Assembly (NCBI GenBank): GCA_002297645.1
Contig: DBMH01000011.1
Span: 1 to 5,418, forward strand
DNA: 5,418 bases
Source of the DNA: Rhodanobacteraceae bacterium UBA703
GTDB lineage: Bacteria; Pseudomonadota; Gammaproteobacteria; Xanthomonadales; Rhodanobacteraceae
Direction: 5' to 3'
Positions 1 to 5,418 of the stretch are shown here, one piece after another. The notes under the pieces were generated by a model. It saw only the letters and a list, made by a program, of their open reading frames with translations. It searched no databases and had not been told where the DNA came from. The position numbers were made by a program, and so were the translations under genes. Numbering within the stretch: position 1 is the first letter of the stretch; every line of letters begins with the position of its first letter.

Positions 1-83
1 TTCTTCTTTGCGTCTGGTTCCTGTCTGCAAGCAGGCGAGTGCCTCCGCCTGCAACCGGAGCCACATAGGCCCTACCAACCCGC

Positions 84-353
84 ATGAACAGGCCCATGGC
101 AATTACCTGCTACGTCTACAAGAGCCGACGCAAGGCCGATACCTATGTCTACCTGCGTGAGCGTGATGACTTCTCCGTGCTGCCGCCCGATCTGGCGCAG
201 GCACTCGGCGAGCTGAACTTGGTGCTGCAGTTCGAGTTGACTCCGGAACGGAAACTGGCGCGCGAGGAGGCCGGTACGGTCCTCGAGCACCTGGCGACAC
301 GGGGTTTCCATCTGCAACTGCCTCCGGCGGATCCGCTTCGCGAGGCCCCCTGA
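84..353 (+). CDS. YcgL domain-containing protein (DUF709 family)
   Basis: Small soluble protein of 89 aa of the YcgL family, a gammaproteobacterial family with a known alpha/beta fold but no firmly established biochemical role. The family signature is clear: the N-terminal 'YVYKSRRKADTYVYL' stretch (residues 10-24), then 'DDFSVLP' (28-34), 'LTPERKLAREE' (52-62), and the closing 'GFHLQLPP' (74-81). Length fits the family (about 85-110 aa). The start is uncertain. ATG at 84 has no good ribosome binding site. ATG at 96 would begin 'MAITCYVYKS', closer to the usual short family N-terminus, with only a weak AGG three bases upstream. The family is often encoded beside rnd (RNase D) in Pseudomonas and relatives, but no RNase D C-terminus is recognisable in the 83 bases before it. 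There is no signal peptide or membrane segment. Family assignment is confident; function unknown. Confidence 0.9.
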   Translation: MNRPMAITCYVYKSRRKADTYVYLRERDDFSVLPPDLAQALGELNLVLQFELTPERKLAREEAGTVLEHLATRGFHLQLPPADPLREAP

Positions 354-390
354 CCGATCCGGGCTCGCCTTGGCTCGGAACCCGTATCGG
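354..390 (+). terminator. Imperfect hairpin directly after the ycgL-like stop codon, possible terminator
   Basis: The ten bases 354-363 (CCGATCCGGG) pair with 381-390 (CCCGTATCGG) except for one C/T mismatch (359/385), giving 9 of 10 pairs and a 17-nt loop. The loop contains a minor GCC-TT-GGC element. The stem begins at the base after TGA (351-353), a typical place for a 3'-end structure. No T-run follows, so it is not a canonical intrinsic terminator. It may instead be a processing or stability hairpin. The pairing is seen in the sequence; the role is inferred. Confidence 0.35.
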
Positions 391-534
391 CGACCGGCAC
401 TTGGCCGGCGCCTACATCCGGCATTCACGTCGACGTCCTTGGCGTGACGGCTTAACTCCCTATTCGCCGCATCGCCGTCCGGCGTCGATATACTCGCCGG
501 GCGCGGTGCTTGCCGCGGAAGTCCTGAGGTGCGG
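391..534. other. Intergenic spacer upstream of the ankyrin gene
   Basis: I see no convincing gene here. It should hold the promoter of the large ankyrin gene if that gene is transcribed separately from the ycgL-like gene. The best -10-like element is TATACT at 489-494 (5 of 6 to TATAAT), but no -35 element lies at a 16-18 nt spacing. A second, weaker pair is TTGGCG at 439-444 with TATTCG at 461-466 (16-nt spacer). Neither is strong enough to call a promoter. Confidence 0.3.
526..529 (+). promoter_or_regulatory. Ribosome binding site favouring the ATG at 535
   Basis: GAGG at 526-529 lies five bases before the ATG at 535, a workable Shine-Dalgarno arrangement. An alternative GTG start at 529 overlaps this GAGG and would use the weaker GGAAG at 517-521, seven bases upstream. 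The two starts differ by only two residues. Confidence 0.5.
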
Positions 535-3500
535 ATGCGCAAACGCGCCGTCGACCGGTTTCACACGGCCATCGCCCTGCTCGGGTATCTCGTCCCGGCG
601 TGGCTGCTCTTCCTTGTCGCGGCGATCACTGCCGATTCGGTCTCCCTCGTACTGACCCTGGCCGCGAATGCCGTCGCCGCGACGGGTGTCTGTCGTGCGA
701 TCGGTTTCGACATGGAAGCGACCTGGTCGCGCAGCGTCGTGCGCCGGGGACTCGTCTACTTCATCCTGCTGACGCTCTACACGGCCTTCGTCGCCCTCGT
801 CCTGGCGGGGCCTGCCTGGTGGCTTCTGCGCGACGGCTCACTGACGGCCGCCCTGTCCCTGTCCGCGGCGGCTTTTCTTGCCGTCTTCGCCCTGTGGCGC
901 GTCTGGCCCGCCTTTGCCCTGCCGTTCGTGTGGGACGACGCGTATCCTCGCGGCGACGAACGGAGTTCCTGGCTCGCGACGGTGTTGCGCCGCTCCCTCA
1001 CGTTCGCCCAGCACCTTACCCGAGAGAACGAGTTGTTCCTCGCCTGCGGACTTCCGGCAGGCGTGGCGTTGCTCCTGCTCGCGGTCGGCGCGTTGGCCCT
1101 CGACGGTCTTGGTGGCCTCTTCACGGGAGAGGTCCGCCTCGTCGGCTACGCGATCTATGCCGTCCTCCTGGTGCCGCTCGTGCACCTGATCCTGGTCGAC
1201 CGCACCCTGCGCGCCCTGCTGGCCGACGTGCGCGGTTCACGGAAACCCGAGGCGGAGGAGTCGGTGGCAGCCGCCGACGCGCCCGACGCACCGGTACTGC
1301 CTCCGGGCATCACCCGCAGCGAACTCGATGCGACGCTGCTCGGTGCCGCCCATTCGTCCCAGGTCAATCTTGCGATTGCCGCCCTCGAGCACGGCGCGGA
1401 CCCGAACGCGCTTCCGGCTGCCGACATGCGCGACCAGCGCAGCGCCTTGATGGCCGCCGTGACGCTGCCGGACCTGCGCCTGTTGCGGGCGTTGATCGCC
1501 AAAGGAGTCGACGTCAATCGCGCTCACGGTGGCATCACACCCCTGATCGCGGTGACGCGCGACAGCTACGAAGGGCGTCCCGACGCCGTGATGATGCTGC
1601 TCGCCAACGGTGCCGACGCGCGTATGGCGGACGGCGACCGCAATACGCCGCTGCATCACGCCGCGCGTTGTGCCGAACCGGGCATCGCAGCGCTGCTGCT
1701 GGATGCGTCGGCCGAAATCGACGCGCTCAACGCCGACGGCATGAGCGCGCTCGCGATCGCCTGCAGCAACGCGAACTGGACGCTCGCGGGCTTCCTCCTC
1801 GAGCATGGAGCGAAGCCCGACGTCGCCCATGCCCAGCCCGCACTGCTCCATGCCGCGGGTATCGCAGACGACGATCCGACCGGCGTGAAGCTGCTGTTGA
1901 AGCATCGGGCGAACCCCGACGCGCACGGCGCCTTTGAGCGCACGCCCCTGATGACGGCCGCACTGGCCGGCCATGCACGCATCGTCGAAGCCCTGCTTTC
2001 CGCCGGGGCCGGCGTCGACCTGGCCGACCAGCGCGGTACGACCGCGTTGATGGAAGCGTCGCGGTCCGGTGCCGTCGCCGCGATCCATGCGCTCGGCAAG
2101 CGCAAGGCGAACCCGGATGCCGTCGATGTCGGTGGTCGCTCGGCCCTCGCCGTCGCCTGCCAGTCGCGCCACGCCAGCGAAGAGGCCGTGCGCGCCTTGC
2201 TGTCGCTCGGCGCCGACCGCTCGCTCGCCGGCACCGACGGCAAGCGGGCGATCGATCACGCTGCGGCCGCCGGCCGCTGGCACATCGTCGCCCTGCTCGA
2301 TCCGTCCTATCCGCTGCCCAGCAGCCTCGGCGCCGGAGCGCCGGCCGCGCACGAGGCCAGCGTCGACCATCTGCTCGACGCCCTCCGTTTCGGCCACTGG
2401 AACGTCGCCGCCGAGTTCACCGGCGTCCTCGGCGAATGGGCGCCGTCCGCGCTGGCGGACCTGTACCTCGACCTTTCCGAACCCGACTACGCCGATGCAC
2501 GCGCGTGGCTGCTCAATCGCGGCGTCGGCGGAGACGGCGTCCTCGGCGACGGCCGCACGCTGTGCGATGCGCTGGTCGGCGCCTTGCCCGGCACCTGTGC
2601 GGCCTTGACCCAATGGGTGGGACACGGCGCCTCGCTCGGCGGAGCCGGCCTCGTTGCGCGCGTGCTCGAACGAACCCCTCCCGGTCCCGACGCAGCGGCG
2701 CTGTGCTCGCTCGCGGTCGACTTGCTCGATCGCGGCGCGGACTGGTGCGGTCGCGCCTCCGGCCAGCGCAGTGCGCTGTACCTTGCCGTGGCGCACGGGG
2801 CCGGCGACCTCGTCGAACGCCTGCTGGAGCGGGGAGCCGATCCGAACGCGCGCGATGCGCAAGGGCGCTCGCCGCTGCACGCCGTACTCAAGCTCGACGT
2901 GGATCGCGGCCTGCCTCTGTTGCGCCGCCTGATCCTCGCCGGAGCGGATCCCGAGGTGGCGACCGCGAACGGCGAAACGCCGCTGGGCCTGGCGCTGGCG
3001 CGACGCGAAGGCGAGTTCGCCCAATGGCTGGGATGGACCGCATGGCGCCTGCCGGGACGGCCATTGCGCGCCGCGGACCTGCCGGCCGCCGCCGCCAGCG
3101 GCGACGCCGAAGCGGTCGAACGCCTGTTGGCGCTCGGGCTGCCGATCGACGGCGAAGATGCGAAGGGCGCCACGGCATTGATCCATGCCGCCGGTGCCGG
3201 CCACGCCGCGCTGGCGGTGCGCCTGCTCGAGGGCGGAGCCGATGCCGCGCACGTCACGCGATCCGGCGTCCATTGCCTCGCGGCCGCCGTCGGCGCGCAT
3301 CGCGAGGCCATCGTGCGTACCCTGCTAAACCATGGCGTCGATCCCGACCTGCGCCTCGCCGGAGGCGCCACGGCCCTGACGATCGCCGCTGCCCTGGGCC
3401 AGCAGCGCATGCTGGAAGCCCTGCTCGAAGCCGGTGCGGATCCGAACGCGGTGGACGATCAGGGGGCGACGCCATTGCACGCCGCCGCCCAGCACGCATT

Positions 3501-3945
3501 CGAGACCCGCGATACCGCGGCAGCGCACGCTTTGCTCGATCGACTGTTGCGTGCCGGCGCGCAGCTCGAACTGCGGGACCAGGGAGGGCAGGACGCACTG
3601 CTCATCCTGCTCGGCTCGCGCTCGCCTCCCGGCGCCCGTTGCGACGCGGAGCACCTCGCACGCCTGACCGAGCTCCTGCTCGGCTACGGTGCCAAGGTCG
3701 ACACCCAGGATCGGCGCGGCGTCAGTGCGTTGCACGCCTGCGCACTGCACGGCCTGTTCGGATGCGCACGCATGCTCAAGGCCCACGGGGCGCAGATCGA
3801 TCTCGTCGACGGCTTCGGCCGCAGCGCCGCCGATGTCGCGAGCTTGCTCGGCTACACCGATGTCGCCGGCGAACTGGATCCCTCGCGCCAGGTCATGCCG
3901 AGCGTGCGGCAGACCCTGCGCCGCCCCGCTCGGACGCCGGATTGA
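535..3945 (+). CDS. Membrane-anchored ankyrin-repeat protein with about twenty repeats
   Basis: Large protein of about 1136 aa. By eye, six hydrophobic segments fill the N-terminus at roughly residues 10-31, 35-55, 72-97, 103-126, 166-190 and 201-221. Basic residues in the N-terminal tail, in the loops after segments 2 and 4, and after segment 6 place both the N-terminus and everything after segment 6 in the cytoplasm. An Ala/Glu/Pro-rich linker (about 234-258) leads to ankyrin repeats in two blocks, about 261-590 and 719-1114. Canonical features recur: 'TPLHHAA', 'GADPNA' (three times), 'GHARIVEALL' and 'TPLHAAA'. A divergent stretch of about 130 aa (590-718) separates the blocks. Ankyrin arrays bind proteins and have no catalytic role of their own, so this is probably an inner-membrane scaffold or sensor with unknown partners. 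No signal peptide, kinase or peptidase domain is seen. The gene stands alone on its strand and ends 3 bp from a convergent gene. The architecture is confident; the function is unknown. Confidence 0.93.
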   Translation: MRKRAVDRFHTAIALLGYLVPAWLLFLVAAITADSVSLVLTLAANAVAATGVCRAIGFDMEATWSRSVVRRGLVYFILLTLYTAFVALVLAGPAWWLLRDGSLTAALSLSAAAFLAVFALWRVWPAFALPFVWDDAYPRGDERSSWLATVLRRSLTFAQHLTRENELFLACGLPAGVALLLLAVGALALDGLGGLFTGEVRLVGYAIYAVLLVPLVHLILVDRTLRALLADVRGSRKPEAEESVAAADAPDAPVLPPGITRSELDATLLGAAHSSQVNLAIAALEHGADPNALPAADMRDQRSALMAAVTLPDLRLLRALIAKGVDVNRAHGGITPLIAVTRDSYEGRPDAVMMLLANGADARMADGDRNTPLHHAARCAEPGIAALLLDASAEIDALNADGMSALAIACSNANWTLAGFLLEHGAKPDVAHAQPALLHAAGIADDDPTGVKLLLKHRANPDAHGAFERTPLMTAALAGHARIVEALLSAGAGVDLADQRGTTALMEASRSGAVAAIHALGKRKANPDAVDVGGRSALAVACQSRHASEEAVRALLSLGADRSLAGTDGKRAIDHAAAAGRWHIVALLDPSYPLPSSLGAGAPAAHEASVDHLLDALRFGHWNVAAEFTGVLGEWAPSALADLYLDLSEPDYADARAWLLNRGVGGDGVLGDGRTLCDALVGALPGTCAALTQWVGHGASLGGAGLVARVLERTPPGPDAAALCSLAVDLLDRGADWCGRASGQRSALYLAVAHGAGDLVERLLERGADPNARDAQGRSPLHAVLKLDVDRGLPLLRRLILAGADPEVATANGETPLGLALARREGEFAQWLGWTAWRLPGRPLRAADLPAAAASGDAEAVERLLALGLPIDGEDAKGATALIHAAGAGHAALAVRLLEGGADAAHVTRSGVHCLAAAVGAHREAIVRTLLNHGVDPDLRLAGGATALTIAAALGQQRMLEALLEAGADPNAVDDQGATPLHAAAQHAFETRDTAAAHALLDRLLRAGAQLELRDQGGQDALLILLGSRSPPGARCDAEHLARLTELLLGYGAKVDTQDRRGVSALHACALHGLFGCARMLKAHGAQIDLVDGFGRSAADVASLLGYTDVAGELDPSRQVMPSVRQTLRRPARTPD

Positions 3946-3948
3946 GGC

Positions 3949-4680
3949 TCAGCCCTTCATGCGCCGGTACAGCGACCACGGCAGCGCGCGGACGGCGAGC
4001 GCGATGAGCTCGAACTTCTCCGGCAGGTAGCGCAGCGACGAACCGCGGCCGAGGCGGCGCACGACGGTCCTCGCGATCGCGGACGGCTCGGCCGGTGCCG
4101 TCGGCAGCGTCATGCCGTGCGTCAGGTTCGTCGCGAGAAAGCCGAGCTGGTACAGCTGCACGCGCAGTTCGCCCGGTCGATACCGGTGGCGCAGGCTTTC
4201 GTACAGCGATACGAGACCCCGCTTCGCGCTCGCATAGACGACGTTGCGCCCGCGTCCGCGCACAGCGGCGATGCTGCCGAACAGCACCACGGTACCGCCC
4301 GTTTCCAGCAGCCGTGGCAACAGCGCATGCACGATCGCCAGCGGCGCGTGCAGATTGATCGCGAGCAGCTGGCCGATCGCGCCCGCATCGAGCGACAGGG
4401 CATCGTCGCTGCGCGACATTCCTGCCGGGAGCAGCAGGGCTTCCGGCGGAGGCAGGTCGTCGAGTGCGGCGAGGATGCGCGCGCCGGGATCGAACTCCCG
4501 CCCCAGGTCGAGCGCGAGCGTGCGCACGGCGATGCCGTGCCGCAGATGGAGGTCGGAGGCGATCGCCTCGAGATCGCGCGGGTCGGAGGCGACCAGCAGC
4601 AGGTCGTGTTTCTTCGCGGCCAGTTCGCTCGCCAGGGCGCGGCCGAGCCCGCTGGAGGCGCCGACGACGATCGCGCTCAC
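3949..4680 (-). CDS. SDR-family oxidoreductase, DprE2-like (decaprenylphosphoryl-2-keto-arabinose reductase type)
   Basis: NAD(P)-dependent short-chain dehydrogenase/reductase of 243 aa. The Rossmann glycine motif is GASSGLG (residues 7-13). The catalytic set is Asn109 ('INL'), Ser136 ('FGSIAA'), Tyr149 and Lys153 ('YASAK'). Within the SDR superfamily it resembles mycobacterial DprE2, as recalled from memory: 'RGRGRNVVYASAKRGL' mirrors DprE2 'GERVRRANFVYGSTKAGL', and the C-terminal 'LIALAVRALPWSLYRRMKG' mirrors 'VMMVLRHIPRSIFRKLPI'. DprE2 reduces the 2-keto intermediate made by DprE1 to polyprenyl-phospho-arabinose. Two SDR motifs are altered: the usual NNAG reads 'LPAG' (84-87) and the usual PG after the sixth strand reads 'LG' (179-180). 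The GTG start at 4680 is set by GGAGG eight bases upstream and by overlap with the preceding stop. The same frame stays open further upstream, but that part lies inside the oxidase gene. SDR is certain; the DprE2 role is likely because of its partner. Confidence 0.88.
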   Translation of the reverse strand: MSAIVVGASSGLGRALASELAAKKHDLLLVASDPRDLEAIASDLHLRHGIAVRTLALDLGREFDPGARILAALDDLPPPEALLLPAGMSRSDDALSLDAGAIGQLLAINLHAPLAIVHALLPRLLETGGTVVLFGSIAAVRGRGRNVVYASAKRGLVSLYESLRHRYRPGELRVQLYQLGFLATNLTHGMTLPTAPAEPSAIARTVVRRLGRGSSLRYLPEKFELIALAVRALPWSLYRRMKG

Positions 4681-5418
4681 AGGACGAGCCTCCGCGCCAG
4701 TTCGGACGTGTGCAGGCCGCCGGCGTTGTGCGCCGCGAGGCGCGACCGCGCCGCGTCGAACCCGGGGATCGCCCGGCGTGCGACGTCGGCGGTCAGGGTC
4801 GACTCCTTGATCAGGTTCGGCCGCCCGCCGTGCGCTACGGCGGTTTCCGCGAGCGCCTCCAGGAAACCGCGCTGCGCCGACTCCGCCGGCGCCGGTACCT
4901 GGATCGCCAGCGCGATGCCGTTGCCGTCGAACGAGAATCCGTCCGGATTGCCGGCGAACAGCTTGCTCGCGATCATCGCGATGCGCGGACGCGATCGCTC
5001 GACCTGTTCGCGCAACGCGTCTGCAAACGCGTCGAAGCGCACATGCGGCAGCAGCCATTGCGCCTCCGCCATGCCGGCCTTGCCGAATCCGGCGAAATAC
5101 GGCCGCGCGTCGTTGAGCGGAAACAGGGCCTCCACCAGCGCCATCGGAGACTGGCCCGGACGGCACCAGCGCGCGCCGAACCAGGTATTGGCGGCGGCGA
5201 TGCCCGCGCGATTCCACAGCGCGATCGGCAGCGGCGCCACGGTGTCCGGCAGGTCCCGGGACGCCGGCGGCGCCGGCCGCGTCCGTGCCGCGGCATCGTC
5301 GACGAGACCGACGCGCACCACGCCACGGCCGAAGCGACCGGGACGTCCGTCGTGCCAGCCGTACAGCACCGGCGCGTTCGCGGCGTCGCGCAGCGTCCTG
5401 GCGGCTTCGGCGAGATCC
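4677..5418 (-). CDS. FAD-linked oxidoreductase, DprE1-like, C-terminal part (5' end beyond window)
   Basis: The last 246 residues of an FAD-dependent oxidase that is open to the window edge; the N-terminal FAD-binding domain is not visible. It matches the C-terminal half of mycobacterial decaprenylphosphoryl-ribose 2'-oxidase DprE1 (461 aa), compared from memory. 'SKLFAG' (Lys, visible residue 152, 4962-4964) aligns with 'VFKLFG' (Lys367). 'LIKEST' (Lys 204, 4806-4808) aligns with 'TAKDSRT' (Lys418). The C-terminal 'ELARRLVL' aligns with 'DMARRLELL'. Distances from these lysines to the C-terminus (94 and 42 residues) nearly equal those in DprE1 (94 and 43). The reaction would be oxidation of the ribose 2'-OH of a polyprenyl-phospho-ribose, with the adjoining SDR reducing the ketone. 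The DprE1 Cys387 position is Ala here (4905-4907). The apparent GTG at 5367-5369 is internal, because homology continues through it. The family is confident; the exact substrate is inferred. Confidence 0.85.
   Translation of the reverse strand, partial: DLAEAARTLRDAANAPVLYGWHDGRPGRFGRGVVRVGLVDDAAARTRPAPPASRDLPDTVAPLPIALWNRAGIAAANTWFGARWCRPGQSPMALVEALFPLNDARPYFAGFGKAGMAEAQWLLPHVRFDAFADALREQVERSRPRIAMIASKLFAGNPDGFSFDGNGIALAIQVPAPAESAQRGFLEALAETAVAHGGRPNLIKESTLTADVARRAIPGFDAARSRLAAHNAGGLHTSELARRLVL
4689..4693 (-). promoter_or_regulatory. Strong ribosome binding site for the SDR gene, inside the oxidase gene
   Basis: On the minus strand GGAGG lies eight bases before the GTG at 4680, within the last codons of the upstream oxidase gene. 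Together with the GTGA overlap (4677-4680) it fixes the SDR start and supports translational coupling of the pair. Confidence 0.7.

Noticed and set aside
31..52. Seven-bp inverted repeat GCAGGCG / CGCCTGC with an 8-nt loop, a possible terminator of an upstream gene
   Set aside because: There is no T-run, the stem is short, and such pairing is common by chance in DNA this GC-rich.
1..87. Frame open from base 1 to a TGA at 85-87 that overlaps the first ycgL-like ATG as ATGA
   Set aside because: This could be the tail of an upstream gene, but the 28 encoded residues are not recognisable, including as RNase D, and are too short to judge.
473..484. Short palindrome CGCCGTCCGGCG as a possible operator
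   Set aside because: It is only a 4-5 bp arm with a tiny loop and is not repeated nearby.
72..542. Minus-strand open frame of 156 codons covering the ycgL-like gene
   Set aside because: It is antisense to a recognisable YcgL-family gene and has no recognisable domain.
1237..3300. Long open frame of 687 codons on the minus strand inside the ankyrin gene
   Set aside because: It is antisense to a clear repeat protein in GC-rich DNA, where stop codons are rare. Its translation is Arg/Gly/Gln-rich with no recognisable domain.
1315..3880. Ankyrin protein as a secreted type III or IV effector
   Set aside because: The N-terminus is a multi-helix membrane module rather than a secretion signal, which makes export as an effector unlikely.
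2436..4007. Open frame of 523 codons on the plus strand overlapping the ankyrin gene
   Set aside because: Its translation is extremely arginine-rich and low in complexity, typical of a shifted frame in GC-rich coding DNA.
4681..5217. N-terminal extension of the SDR to a 422-residue protein
   Set aside because: The extra 179 residues are an Arg-rich shifted reading of the oxidase gene. The SDR homology begins just after the GTG at 4680, which has a strong ribosome binding site.

Overview
The window is GC-rich (most codon third positions are G or C) and looks like a chromosomal segment of a gammaproteobacterium, most likely of the Xanthomonadales (Lysobacter/Xanthomonas relatives). The clue is the YcgL-type protein at the left edge, whose wording ('YVYKS', 'LTPERKLAREE', 'GFHLQLPP') is closest to the Xanthomonas and Pseudomonas versions as I remember them. 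No rRNA, tRNA, CRISPR array, insertion sequence or prophage gene is visible.

Layout. Positions 1-83 hold no recognisable gene. A small YcgL-family gene lies at 84-353 (+). It is followed by a 181-nt spacer with an imperfect hairpin just after the stop codon. Next is one very large gene at 535-3945 (+), encoding an unusual membrane protein of about 1136 aa: six predicted transmembrane helices, a short acidic/alanine-rich linker, then about twenty ankyrin repeats in two blocks split by a divergent insert. Only 3 bp after its stop, a convergent minus-strand pair begins: a short-chain dehydrogenase/reductase (3949-4680) and, upstream of it on the minus strand, the C-terminal half of an FAD-linked oxidoreductase (4677-5418, cut by the window edge). 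The two minus-strand genes overlap as GTGA.

How the genes work together. The oxidoreductase and the SDR match the two halves of the decaprenylphosphoryl-ribose 2'-epimerase (DprE1 oxidase plus DprE2 reductase). That enzyme pair converts polyprenyl-phospho-ribose into polyprenyl-phospho-arabinose, the donor for D-arabinofuranose. The system is best known from mycobacterial cell walls, so a tightly coupled pair in a probable gammaproteobacterium suggests a D-arabinose-modified surface glycan, glycolipid or pilin. The position of the DprE1 cysteine attacked by benzothiazinones carries alanine here. The ankyrin protein is the other notable item: its topology suggests a cytoplasmic protein-binding solenoid tethered to the inner membrane, with unknown partner. 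Nothing in the sequence ties it functionally to the epimerase pair, which is on the opposite strand.
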